From the NCBI GenBank assembly GCA_027050775.1, contig JALUBH010000011.1, positions 1 to 64,000 on the forward strand: a stretch of DNA of 64,000 nt, in the 5' to 3' direction. The notes beneath the pieces are model-generated. The model searched no databases. It was not told the DNA's origin and was given only the letters and a program-made list of their open reading frames with translations. Below are positions 25,824-34,090 of this stretch, in pieces (position 1 is the stretch's first letter; each line of letters starts with the position of its first letter). The translations under genes were made by a program, and so were the position numbers. This stretch comes from Campylobacteraceae bacterium. Lineage in GTDB: Bacteria; Campylobacterota; Campylobacteria; Campylobacterales; Sulfurospirillaceae.

Positions 25824-26852
25824 TCACACTACTAAAGTTTTCTCCCCTCGCTCGCAAATTTCTGCTACTATGGAACTATACTCATATCCCGCATTCTTTA
25901 GATTCTTTAAAAGTTTTGGTGCATCTTTGGGTGCTACTGCTATCAAAAGTCCTCCTGAGGTTTGAGCATCGTATAAGATTATGTCATCATCTAACTCTTT
26001 TGTGTATTTGACTTTTTGTTTTAGGTAGCTAAGATTGTTGTATGTACCTGCTGGGATTATCCCCATGTCTGCCATCTCTGTCGCCTCTTTGAGATATGGG
26101 ATACTAGCAAAATCAAAGGCTATACTAACCCTGTCGCTTGCCATCTCGGCACTATGTCCCATCAAGCCAAATCCTGTCACATCCGTACAGGCACTCACAT
26201 CATACTCTTTCATAATTTTTGAAGCTTCATAGTTGAGTTGAGAGAGGATATAAGCTACACTTTGCACACTTTTTGCCTCAAGCATATCGGCTTTGATAGC
26301 GGTTGTAAGTATGCCCATACCAAGAGGTTTTGTCAAAATCAAAAGATCCCCGATTTTCGGAGTGTCATTTCGATATATCCCCTCAGGATGCACAAAACCA
26401 CTTACACTAAGCCCGTAAAGCATCTCGGGAGTCTCTATAGTGTGACCGCCTACTACTACGCCTCCACACTCTCTTATCTTACTTTGTCCACCCTCTAATA
26501 TCTCTTGTAATACAGTTTTAGGGTGGTTGCAACCATCAAAACCGACTATATTCATGGCTGTCGCAACTTCTGCACCCATAGCAAATATATCACTAAGCGA
26601 GTTCGCAGCTGCGATTTGTCCATACATGTAGGGGTCATCAACAACGGGAGTGATTATATCTACAGTTTGTACGAGTGCTTTGTCACTATCTATCTGATAA
26701 ACTGCGGCATCATCACTGCTGTCCATACCGACCAAAACCTTGCTACTGCTACAATCAAGTCCACTAAGTGCGATGTCTAGCTCACCCGGAGCCAACTTAG
26801 CGGCTCAACCGGCAGCTTTTACAAATTTGGTCAGTTTCGCGTTATTATTCAT
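25824..26852 (-). CDS. selD: Selenophosphate synthase SelD, itself a selenoprotein (Sec16)
   Basis: Makes selenophosphate from selenide and ATP for tRNA-Sec charging. The frame opens at ATG 26852 (MNNNAKLTKFVKAAG), meets UGA at 26807-26805, and continues AAKLAPGELDIALSGL without a break to a normal SelD of 342 residues. The family has Cys or Sec at this catalytic position, followed by the Lys seen here at 19. Later landmarks are DDAAVYQ, VVGGHTIE, TDVTGFGLMGH and QTSGGLLIA. A SECIS-like hairpin follows the UGA, so it is read as selenocysteine. Last gene of the HgdB-HgdC-YedF-SelD operon. Calling the gene from the later TTG (26795) would lose the active site. Confidence 0.95.
26777..26807 (-). 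promoter_or_regulatory. SECIS-like hairpin of selD
   Basis: After the UGA the mRNA reads GCCGCTAAGTTGGCTC-CGGGT-GAGCTAG: a 7-bp stem with two wobble pairs and a CGGGT loop. The loop lies 16 nt after the UGA, near the 18 nt seen in fdhA here and in E. coli fdhF. The G-rich apical loop is what SelB recognises. Confidence 0.7.
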
Positions 26853-26871
26853 CTTTCTCAAGTTTTGTCCT

Positions 26872-27459
26872 TTATAGTGTAACCGCATCGGTATTTAAAA
26901 GCATATCTACCGAGTCATAAGCATTGCCAATCTCACCTACTTTTAACTCTTCAGCTGGGATATTGTAAAAGTTTAAACATAGACCGCAACTATATATGCT
27001 AACACCTCTTTTTTCCAGCTCTTTGAGACTCTCAATTAAATCTAAATTCTCATCTTTAGTGGTTAAAAATACACCCTCATTTACAAATACAAGATTTGTT
27101 GGAAGTGCCTTAAACTCTAGCATAGTCTTCAAAAAACTCTTCATCAAAGTAGTTCCTAGCTCGCCATTTCCTATCTTATCAGTTTTTACGAAAACAGTTT
27201 TGTTTAGAAATTTTTCCTCTTGTTTTGATGCTACTACGCACTCATAGCCTTTTATGATTGTAATAAGTGTTTTGCCATCTTCCAACTCTTGGGCTCTACT
27301 TTCATAGCCCTGCTTTGAGGCAAATCTTTTTACATTTTCCACAGATGAAACAGAGTTTACCAAAACCTCAAGCAAAGAGTCATCTTCTAACTCTTCTAGT
27401 GCCTTTTTTGTCTCCAAAACTGGTTGAGGACAAGCCAAATCACAACAATCAATCTTCAT
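26872..27459 (-). CDS. yedF: YedF: TusA-like / DsrE-like selenium-metabolism protein
   Basis: Protein of 195 residues. The N-terminal TusA domain (about 1-75) has the sulfur-carrier motif CDLACPQPVLETKKAL. The C-terminal DsrE-like domain (about 100-195) ends with the redox-type motif YSCGLCLNFYNIP. This domain pair marks proteins that co-occur with SelD and may hand selenium to it. The ATG at 27459 is chosen because it lies behind AAAGGATATA; an earlier frame start overlaps the activator gene. Direct neighbour of selD, 19 bp apart. Confidence 0.88.
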   Translation of the reverse strand: MKIDCCDLACPQPVLETKKALEELEDDSLLEVLVNSVSSVENVKRFASKQGYESRAQELEDGKTLITIIKGYECVVASKQEEKFLNKTVFVKTDKIGNGELGTTLMKSFLKTMLEFKALPTNLVFVNEGVFLTTKDENLDLIESLKELEKRGVSIYSCGLCLNFYNIPAEELKVGEIGNAYDSVDMLLNTDAVTL

Positions 27460-27472
27460 AATATTATATCCT

Positions 27473-28234
27473 TTAAATTTCTTGACATATTTCATAACCG
27501 GCAAGTGCGGCACCAATCGAGCCCATCAACTGAGGTTTATCTGAAACCAATATCTTTTTTTCTAATTTTTTAGATAGCAAATGTTTTAAAAACGGATTTA
27601 ATGCTCCACCGCCACTAAAAAAAACATACTTACTCTTTGCAATAAATCTCCTCGCCATAGATGACAACCTAGAAGCGATTGAGCTGTGTATGCCATAGCA
27701 TATATTTGCCGCACTCTCTTTTTTTGCCATCAAAGATATAACTTCTGATTCGGCAAATACGGCACACATACTTGAGATTTCAAGTTCTTTATCTGCTTGA
27801 AATCCAAGGTTGGAAAATTTTTCCATATCGAGCCCCATCCTGTTTGCTGCGATTTCTAAAAACTTTCCAGTTCCCGCAGCACATTTGTCATTCATCCTAA
27901 AATCGATAAATCCACCTGTACCGTCTAATTTTATCACCTTGCTGTCTTGCCCACCAAGATCTATCACCAAATCTGTTTCCGTATTGTAAAAATATGCACC
28001 TTTTGCATGGGCTTTTATCTCACTTATAACGGGACAAGAAAATTTTTCTTCCACCATGTGTCTCCCATATCCTGTGGCCACTAGCATTTCTACTTTTTTA
28101 TCTTTTAAATACTCTGCTACTATTTCATCTTGATTCATAATAGTCGGGACAACAGTCGTATCTATGATATTTTTATCTTTATCTATGCCTGTAATCTTTG
28201 TATATGTCGAACCTATATCAACTCCCCAAAACAT
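27473..28234 (-). CDS. HgdC/BadF-type ATPase activator (YjiL-like)
   Basis: ASKHA-fold ATPase of 253 residues that uses ATP to push low-potential electrons into its partner. ATP site: GVDIGSTYTK at 4-13 and DLGGQDSK at 92-99. Cys118 (DKCAAGTGKF) and Cys157 (SMCAVFAESE) are the ligands of the 4Fe-4S cluster that bridges the homodimer. The gene starts directly after the stop of the HgdB-like gene. Here it serves a double-cubane-type partner next to selenium genes instead of a CoA-ester dehydratase with two different subunits. Confidence 0.9.
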   Translation of the reverse strand: MFWGVDIGSTYTKITGIDKDKNIIDTTVVPTIMNQDEIVAEYLKDKKVEMLVATGYGRHMVEEKFSCPVISEIKAHAKGAYFYNTETDLVIDLGGQDSKVIKLDGTGGFIDFRMNDKCAAGTGKFLEIAANRMGLDMEKFSNLGFQADKELEISSMCAVFAESEVISLMAKKESAANICYGIHSSIASRLSSMARRFIAKSKYVFFSGGGALNPFLKHLLSKKLEKKILVSDKPQLMGSIGAALAGYEICQEI

Positions 28235-29557
28235 CTATCTTATACCTTTGAATTTTTTTGCTTTTTTCTTAAATGCTAAACTTTCCAAAAATGCCTCTAC
28301 TCTGGTTTTAATCTGCCCTATATCTTCAGCAGAATAATCAGACTCTATGACAAGACAAGGTATCCCCTCTTTCTCTAAGGCTTGGGTTACAAGATGTGCT
28401 TCAACATTGTATGTATGGCAAAACGAGAGAGTATAATATATCACTCCATCAGCTTGTCTATCTTTATACATTTTTAAAATCTTATCAATTCTTGGAGTAT
28501 TTGGAGTAAAACAGGCACAATCCACTTTACTATATCTTTGCATCAATCTTTCGATAAAGGTTTCTTCATCTTCCACATTCTCCAAGTCAACATTATCTTT
28601 ATAGTACCTATGTCCTATGCAAGACTCTTCATTGATGATAGCTCCACCCGTGCTCTCAACAGCAGTATGAAGCTTCCAGTTTGGTGGCGCAAATGGAGTA
28701 CCCAAAACCATGAGCCTTGGAGTATCTTTTTCAAAAACACTTATCTTGTTTTTTACTCTCTCATCTAACTCATCACAAAGCTGATTGACTTTTTGAGTGT
28801 ATCGCACAGGGTCATCTAAAAATCCCATCTGAGTTATAAATAGTCCATCTTTTCCGCTTATCGGTATAACATCTGGATTCATTCCTCGAAGAGCATCAAG
28901 TCTTTGGAGGGCATCTCTTTTTTCATTGATGATTTTAGTGCCGTTTTTCATCTCTTCAAGAGTCAATTTTTTACCTATAACTTCTTCAATATGCTCTTTA
29001 AACTCTCTTATCTCTTCGCTCCACATTTTAAGATCTTTTTCTCTTTTCATGTGAGGAATATTCATCACATGTACAGGATGATGTTTATTTAGTATCTCCC
29101 AAGTCTTTTTCTTTGCTTCACATGTAGTCTCACCATAGATAAAATCAGAAGACTGTGTGTATGCACAAGTTCTTTGAAGTTTAAACCCATGGGCTGATTT
29201 TATAAGAGGGCAAATATTTCTAGGGAGTTCGCTCTCAGCATCAGGTATCGTAGCAGGGCTTCCTCCACAAAGACCATAGCAAGCCCCACCGGCTCCAACT
29301 ATAATCTCTTCTGGCACAAATATACAAAATGTTCCAACAGCCGGTTTCTTTTGACTTCTTAGTCTGTTTATTTCAGCTATTCTTTCACCCTGAATTTCGC
29401 TCATAAACCAATCAAAATACTCCATCCCTTTTGGTCTGTTTGGCTGAGATAAAAACTGCTTTTTATACGATTCTAATCCCGCAGACATCATTTTTGCATG
29501 TTTTTCAACATCTACACCGATACTATATAGTAAATCTTTATGTTCTTCTATACCCAC
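28235..29557 (-). CDS. HgdB-like double-cubane cluster protein (YjiM-like)
   Basis: Protein of 440 residues related to 2-hydroxyacyl-CoA dehydratase subunits. Conserved cysteines are at 78 (TFCIFVPEE), 93 and 97 (CYGLC), 116, 131 and 146, with more in CACFTPNTPR and SFCHTYNVEA. Single-subunit relatives with an activator carry a double-cubane [8Fe-9S] cluster and reduce small molecules at very low potential; their natural substrates are mostly unknown. GTG start behind AAGGG. It heads the operon activator-YedF-SelD, suggesting a role in selenium or sulfur reduction, though an ordinary dehydratase cannot be excluded. Confidence 0.82.
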   Translation of the reverse strand: MGIEEHKDLLYSIGVDVEKHAKMMSAGLESYKKQFLSQPNRPKGMEYFDWFMSEIQGERIAEINRLRSQKKPAVGTFCIFVPEEIIVGAGGACYGLCGGSPATIPDAESELPRNICPLIKSAHGFKLQRTCAYTQSSDFIYGETTCEAKKKTWEILNKHHPVHVMNIPHMKREKDLKMWSEEIREFKEHIEEVIGKKLTLEEMKNGTKIINEKRDALQRLDALRGMNPDVIPISGKDGLFITQMGFLDDPVRYTQKVNQLCDELDERVKNKISVFEKDTPRLMVLGTPFAPPNWKLHTAVESTGGAIINEESCIGHRYYKDNVDLENVEDEETFIERLMQRYSKVDCACFTPNTPRIDKILKMYKDRQADGVIYYTLSFCHTYNVEAHLVTQALEKEGIPCLVIESDYSAEDIGQIKTRVEAFLESLAFKKKAKKFKGIR

Positions 29558-29716
29558 AATAAGCCCTTTTTTATAGAAATTTATGCTGAATATATAAATT
29601 TATGAATAGAATTAAGTAGAAATATGAAAAGCGCAATGCTTAATTCTTGTATGTCTAAAACCTTAGACCTGACAGCATTTTCTGTATTATATAACCTAAG
29701 CTATAAATCTTAACTT

Positions 29717-29740
29717 AAAAAGACCGCCATATGACGGTCT
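29717..29740 (-). terminator. Rho-independent terminator
   Basis: On the minus strand AGACCG-TCATATGG-CGGTCT is followed directly by TTTT, 19 bp after the stop of the small exported repeat protein. It ends the large secreted-protein operon. Confidence 0.8.
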
Positions 29741-29758
29741 CATTGAGGTATTAGTTTG

Positions 29759-30097
29759 TTAATGTGCACCCAAAACAACACCACCGTTATTTCCAACAAC
29801 AACATTATCATTTCCCATTTCAGATTTTGCTTTAATAAGAGAATTGTCTATAGTTACTTTGCCACCAACAGCAACTATGCCACCATTGTTTCCTATAACT
29901 TTATTGTTGCTTCCCATCTTGGATTCTGCTATTAAATCAGAATTTGAAACTTCTACGGTAGCCTTATTTGCTATGGCTACCTCTTTATCTGCTTCTATCT
30001 TTGCCTTTAGAACCCCCGCTGCTGCACCCACTAAATCTTCTGCCGACAGAGATGTAAGTAAACCCATGATTGACAACGCTAATATTACTTTTTTCAC
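29759..30097 (-). CDS. Small exported protein with two NNGG repeats
   Basis: Protein of 112 residues: signal peptide about 1-19 (cut after SLSA), an Ala-rich helical stretch to about 48, then two imperfect repeats of about 30 residues. They are aligned as SDLIAESKMGSNNKVIGNNGG and SLIKAKSEMGNDNVVVGNNGG. The spaced Asn/Gly/Val pattern looks like stacked beta turns, as in beta-solenoids or amyloid subunits such as curlins, although the sequence is not curlin. It sits at the end of the CsgG-like locus, where a secreted subunit would be expected. Not recognised as a known family; GTG start behind AAAGGAA. Confidence 0.7.
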   Translation of the reverse strand: MKKVILALSIMGLLTSLSAEDLVGAAAGVLKAKIEADKEVAIANKATVEVSNSDLIAESKMGSNNKVIGNNGGIVAVGGKVTIDNSLIKAKSEMGNDNVVVGNNGGVVLGAH

Positions 30098-30137
30098 ACT
30101 ATTCCTTTTCTTAATTTTATTATATTATATAGATAGA

Positions 30138-30164
30138 TCCTATATAGGACAACTAACGTTAGTT
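30138..30164. promoter_or_regulatory. Two adjacent perfect palindromes
   Basis: TCCTATATAGGA (30138-30149) and AACTAACGTTAGTT (30151-30164) lie 1 bp apart between the CsgG-like lipoprotein gene and the small repeat protein gene. They could be operators for separate control of the small protein. Confidence 0.4.
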
Positions 30165-30190
30165 TTTAGAAACACACCTCCTCAATGAAA

Positions 30191-30946
30191 TTATATTTTT
30201 CTATTTCTGTGCCTAATAATCTGCTTGATAAGATTATACATACTCTCTTGCAATAATTTTCTAACAGATAACCCAGCCCCATCTTTTATGGTCTTATATC
30301 CGCTCATACCAATACCTGCGTTATTGATCGATACACCAAAATTATATCCCCTTGATGTTACTCTCATATCTATTTTTCCTGATGTTTTATATTCAATAAT
30401 TCCATTTTGTCTCAAATAGAAGTCAACTCCAAGCATTGAGAGTTTATCTTTATCTTTTGTGTCCGTATTTGAATTTGTTGCAGTTTTACCACCACCAAAA
30501 TCAAGACCTAGATTAAAACCAGATGATTGAACCATAATATTTTTATCATACATAGTAATTGCACCATCTAAGATATAGATATCCCCAGAAGTTTTTGCTG
30601 ATGTTATCATCTTTACAGCCACACTTGTGTTGTCAACTACTTTTACTTTTGGCCCAAAATCTACCAATATGCTAGTTAACAATCTTCTCATTGTTGGTGG
30701 TAATTCACCAGCACCTGCACCAGACATATTTCTTGAGCCATCTTTATCAATATATATATAAATTGGTCGCACATTCAAATCTTCTAGCATTTTCCCAAAT
30801 CTTTGTATTTTATCTAACTGATGTGTCTGTATAGTTGTAATCTTTTGCTCAGGGTGTTGCGATTCTACATCTGGCACAGGGGCAGGAGAACAACCTGCAA
30901 TCATTAATGCAAACAAACTGCCCAATACGCTAATCTTTTTAATCAT
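30191..30946 (-). CDS. CsgG/LpoB-like outer-membrane lipoprotein
   Basis: Lipoprotein of 251 residues with lipobox ALMIAGC (Cys19). The body has PIYIYIDKDG, VKVVDNTSVA, DIYILDGAITMYDK and, near the end, the CsgG-type helix YKTIKDGAGLSVRKLLQESMYNLIKQI. In the CsgG family, which includes LpoB and HfaB, this fold forms outer-membrane secretion pores or activator proteins. It is a clear paralogue of the protein encoded at 31554-32714. ATG 30946 is chosen because AAGGAA lies 5 bp upstream. Confidence 0.72.
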   Translation of the reverse strand: MIKKISVLGSLFALMIAGCSPAPVPDVESQHPEQKITTIQTHQLDKIQRFGKMLEDLNVRPIYIYIDKDGSRNMSGAGAGELPPTMRRLLTSILVDFGPKVKVVDNTSVAVKMITSAKTSGDIYILDGAITMYDKNIMVQSSGFNLGLDFGGGKTATNSNTDTKDKDKLSMLGVDFYLRQNGIIEYKTSGKIDMRVTSRGYNFGVSINNAGIGMSGYKTIKDGAGLSVRKLLQESMYNLIKQIIRHRNRKI

Positions 30947-30963
30947 TTTTTTCCTTTTAATCA

Positions 30964-31557
30964 TTAATTTAGAGGATCATCCTTGTCCCTTTTTAAAAAA
31001 TCAACCGCTATATTTAGTCCTTTTTCGGACAAATAATCTTGCTGACCAATTTTACTATTTTGCACATTTGAGTGCACATCGTATTTTGTATTATCTATGT
31101 TATTAGAAGTATTTACAATACCCGTATTTACATTTTGCTCAGAAAAGCCGTTTCTGATTTTACTATTTTTTACTATAGTAAATATTTGAATATCTATATC
31201 TGCATTTTCTTTAACTATCGCGCCTAAGTTTATCTTATAATCTTTGTTTGAAGTATTTGATGCATTTGTTCTATAAAAATTAGTATGTACATTTTGAACA
31301 ATTTTGTAGATTACATATTTTTTGCAACTATTTTGGTTATTTCTTATAGTCGTATTCAGTCTATCTTTATATCTCCTCCACTCTCTATTTCCATTAATAT
31401 TAACATAGATATAGCATATTCGACGTGTTTTGCGAGATTTATACACATGTTTAGCCTTAGTTTTAATTCTAGATTGCTGATAACTATAATTTACTAAATC
31501 TTCAGCATGCAAAGAAGAAAGAATGAAAACAAATATTAGCAAAAAACTTTTTATCAT
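30964..31557 (-). CDS. Exported protein with Asn-rich NSKI repeats
   Basis: Protein of 197 residues: signal peptide about 1-18, a basic segment with CYIYVNINGNREW, then an Asn-rich part. That part contains IVKNSKIRNGF and NVQNSKIGQQ about 40 residues apart, with NTGIVNTSNNIDNT between. The strand-turn pattern resembles a short beta-solenoid and recalls the small repeat protein at 29759. I do not recognise the family. It overlaps its upstream neighbour by 4 bp and so belongs to the operon. It could be a second secreted subunit or an accessory factor. Confidence 0.6.
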   Translation of the reverse strand: MIKSFLLIFVFILSSLHAEDLVNYSYQQSRIKTKAKHVYKSRKTRRICYIYVNINGNREWRRYKDRLNTTIRNNQNSCKKYVIYKIVQNVHTNFYRTNASNTSNKDYKINLGAIVKENADIDIQIFTIVKNSKIRNGFSEQNVNTGIVNTSNNIDNTKYDVHSNVQNSKIGQQDYLSEKGLNIAVDFLKRDKDDPLN

Positions 31558-32714
31558 CTCTGTATTACCTTACTGATTTCTATTCTATTTTTTATAAAAT
31601 CACAGTAATCTTTGCTTTTGGTACATCTTTCATGTACATATTTATTTTTGATTATCAAAGCATCTCTTGGAATATTTAGTCTAAAAATCTCCCTCCTGAC
31701 ATCCCTAGCATTTTGTTGTGCATCTGATAAAGTCATATTCTTTCCAATTATGGTTTTAAGAACTATCTTTATATCTTCACCTTTTTTTATTGCCTTATCA
31801 TATAAAGATTTCAGACATTTTAATTTATTGTGCTCACTTTCATAACTCATACCATACTCTTTAAATTTGATATCTTCTAATGGTTGCACATAAAAAACTA
31901 TACGATTCATATCGCTACAAAAATCATAATTGCTTAAAATTCTTGGTGCTTTAGCCATTTTTTTCATCTGTATCTCGGGCATAACTTGATAAGATTGTAT
32001 TGAAATTGCTTTTGCAATTAAATCTATTAGGCTACCCTCTATAATCTTTCTTACAGATAAACCTAATCCGTCTTTGATATTTTTATAACTGCTAATACCA
32101 AGACTTAAGCCGTACAAATTTAAACCAAAACTATACCCCTCATTTGTTTCTCTAATCATAATGCTGCTTGTTGTTTTGTATCGAATAATCCCATTTTGCT
32201 TTAGATATAAATCAGCAATCATTTGAGATGTCTTTTTCTTATCTTTAAATCTATCTCTATTGGTTTTCGAACTCCCTGCTGAACCTATTCTCAAATTTAA
32301 ACTAGCAGACGAACTTTCAGAAAAAATTCCTTTATCAAAAGCTGTAATTGCACCATCAAGTAAAAACACTCTCTTTGAAATATTTTGGTTTAATATTAGT
32401 TTATTTATCTGTTCTGCTGATGTAACAACTTTAACTTTGTCTCCAAAATCAGATAGTAAGCTATATGTCATCTTCTTTATATCTGGGATATCAGAGGAAG
32501 GAACTTCTGATTTCAAATTGCTATCAATGAAAATGTAAATTGGTTTTATATTTTCATTTTGCATCATCCTTTTAAACTCTTCTATTTTATAGTGATTGGC
32601 AGTTATATTTTTAGACAAAAATTGTTTTTTTTGCTTTACTTCCGGCTTTGGAGCAACACCGTTACAACCTAAAATCAAAAAACTAAGTACTAAAAGTAAT
32701 ATTTTTATTATCAT
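31554..32714 (-). CDS. CsgG/LpoB-like lipoprotein with extra C-terminal domain
   Basis: Lipoprotein of 386 residues with lipobox LSFLILGC (Cys near 17). Residues about 40-245 match the 251-residue paralogue segment by segment: PIYIFIDSN, VKVVTSAEQ, LLDGAITAFDKG, LYLKQNGIIRYKT and KDGLGLSVRKIIEGSLIDLIAKA. An additional domain of about 130 residues holds VFYVQPLEDIKFKEYG and MTLSDAQQNARDVRREI, which resembles the helix of OmpA-like peptidoglycan-binding domains but is not certain. One protein may form the pore and the other modify or anchor it. Confidence 0.7.
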   Translation of the reverse strand: MIIKILLLVLSFLILGCNGVAPKPEVKQKKQFLSKNITANHYKIEEFKRMMQNENIKPIYIFIDSNLKSEVPSSDIPDIKKMTYSLLSDFGDKVKVVTSAEQINKLILNQNISKRVFLLDGAITAFDKGIFSESSSASLNLRIGSAGSSKTNRDRFKDKKKTSQMIADLYLKQNGIIRYKTTSSIMIRETNEGYSFGLNLYGLSLGISSYKNIKDGLGLSVRKIIEGSLIDLIAKAISIQSYQVMPEIQMKKMAKAPRILSNYDFCSDMNRIVFYVQPLEDIKFKEYGMSYESEHNKLKCLKSLYDKAIKKGEDIKIVLKTIIGKNMTLSDAQQNARDVRREIFRLNIPRDALIIKNKYVHERCTKSKDYCDFIKNRIEISKVIQR

Positions 32715-32716
32715 GC

Positions 32717-33247
32717 CTACATCTCATCTATTGGATTTTGGTTAAAATGTTTTATGAATTTATTTAGATCATCATTCTTTTTATCTGTTCTGTCTTGTTC
32801 ATAAAAATTTATTATATTTAAACTTTTTAAAGCACCATATTTATAAGCATACCATTTGACAAAATATCCAAAGTTATCTCTTGAATCTTTTAATCCATTT
32901 CTCATTAGTAGGTTAACCATATCAGCAAACTTATTTTTTACAGCTACATACAAAACTGTTCTACCTTGCCTATTTACATGATTTATATCAAATCCATAAG
33001 CAATTAAAAAATCAACAATATCTTTGTCATCTGATCTTACAGCATTAAAAAGCAAAGTCTCATCATTTTGATTTTCATAATTAAAATTGCAAACTGATCT
33101 TATGGATTTCTTAAACATTGTAAAATTATCTGCTCTTATAAGCTTAATAAGTTCAGAAGTGGGCACACACTTGCTTTGTGTTTTATTATAAATATCTTCA
33201 CCGTACAAAGAACTTATAAGCAATACCGATAGCAATAGCCTACTCAT
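32717..33247 (-). CDS. Exported ankyrin-repeat protein
   Basis: Protein of 176 residues with a signal peptide (about 1-16, cut before EDIY) and at least two ankyrin repeats: NDETLLFNAVRSDDKDIVDFLIAYGFDINH and QGRTVLYVAVKNKFADMVNLLMRNG. Ankyrin repeats bind other proteins. A periplasmic one inside this operon probably scaffolds assembly of the CsgG-like complex. Neighbours are 2 bp downstream and an 8-bp overlap upstream. Confidence 0.78.
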   Translation of the reverse strand: MSRLLLSVLLISSLYGEDIYNKTQSKCVPTSELIKLIRADNFTMFKKSIRSVCNFNYENQNDETLLFNAVRSDDKDIVDFLIAYGFDINHVNRQGRTVLYVAVKNKFADMVNLLMRNGLKDSRDNFGYFVKWYAYKYGALKSLNIINFYEQDRTDKKNDDLNKFIKHFNQNPIDEM

Positions 33248-33638
33248 CCGCCCCTCTGATATAGAATTTGAATGAATCTATCTTTGGCGTTACTGCTAAA
33301 TCCTTGAGTATTATCGAGTCTTTTGCATCTATATAGGTATCTCTCCATTTTGATTTATCTTTAGCTATTTCAAAACCACTCCCATCATACCAAACAAACT
33401 TATATTCTAAATAGTGCCTGTTCGTATCTTTGTTCTTCACTGTAACTCTAGCATCAAGCAAGTTATATACAAATCTCGAATCAGAACCTACTATTTTTAT
33501 ATTATAAGACAATGGAATATCATTAATGATAATTGTGTCACTATCGCTTTGAAATGTATTGCTAGCTGTGTTATCGCCGGCTTGTAGTGTATTCAAGCCA
33601 AATGCAAATAGCAAAATAAGTAGTATTTTCTGGATCAT
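33240..33638 (-). CDS. YcfL-like (DUF1425) periplasmic protein
   Basis: Protein of 132 residues: signal peptide about 1-21 (cut near LQAG), then a beta-sandwich with DARVTVKNKDTNRHYLEYKFVWYDGSGFEI and DSIILKDLAVTPKIDSFKFYIRG, the pattern of DUF1425 (YcfL). In E. coli ycfL lies beside lpoB, and in other bacteria DUF1425 genes cluster with CsgG/LpoB-like genes, matching this setting. ATG 33638 is chosen since the preceding gene ends at 33641. Confidence 0.75.
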   Translation of the reverse strand: MIQKILLILLFAFGLNTLQAGDNTASNTFQSDSDTIIINDIPLSYNIKIVGSDSRFVYNLLDARVTVKNKDTNRHYLEYKFVWYDGSGFEIAKDKSKWRDTYIDAKDSIILKDLAVTPKIDSFKFYIRGADE

Positions 33639-33640
33639 CT

Positions 33641-34078
33641 CTATTTTACCTTTTGCATGCAACTATTTTCACATCCTATATTTAACAAAACATCTTTTGC
33701 TTTGTAATTCGGAGCATCTAGCACTACTCTTTTAGCATCACCGGGATACAATCTTATTTTTCTAGCTTGTGGATAAGTTGATATTTGGACTCCTCTATCA
33801 TCTGACCATTTTGGATCTATGATGAGGTTATATATGTCATCAGAATTGTTGTTTATAATACACTGCAACTCTCTTCTGCTTTTTCCATAAGATATTCTAG
33901 CATCTGTAATCTCAATATTGTTTCTCACTTTACTGTTACTTATAAAGACGCTTATCCCCTTTGGATAACTAGACTCGTAAACTTTGGAAACTCTACTTAC
34001 CCTAGGAGAGTTATTGGCACATGCACTAAACATAATTCCTACCGCCACTACTATAATCAAACTTAAACTTTTTTTCAT
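33641..34078 (-). CDS. YcfL-like (DUF1425) lipoprotein
   Basis: Lipoprotein of 145 residues with lipobox GIMFSAC (Cys20). Its body has the DUF1425 pattern: ITDARISYGKSRRELQCIINNNSDDIYNLIIDPKWSDDRGVQI and a Pro-Gly turn before KRVVLDAPN. It is the lipidated sister of the next gene product. The C-terminus is rich in Cys (GCENSCMQK). It overlaps the extended frame of its neighbour, and a short gap separates it from the 405-residue protein gene. Confidence 0.75.
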   Translation of the reverse strand: MKKSLSLIIVVAVGIMFSACANNSPRVSRVSKVYESSYPKGISVFISNSKVRNNIEITDARISYGKSRRELQCIINNNSDDIYNLIIDPKWSDDRGVQISTYPQARKIRLYPGDAKRVVLDAPNYKAKDVLLNIGCENSCMQKVK

Positions 34079-34090
34079 ATTCTCTTCTCC

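Noticed and set aside
26791-26807. selD starting at TTG 26795
   Set aside because: The sequence upstream of it in frame encodes the conserved SelD N-terminus with UGA at the catalytic position and a proper ATG at 26852.
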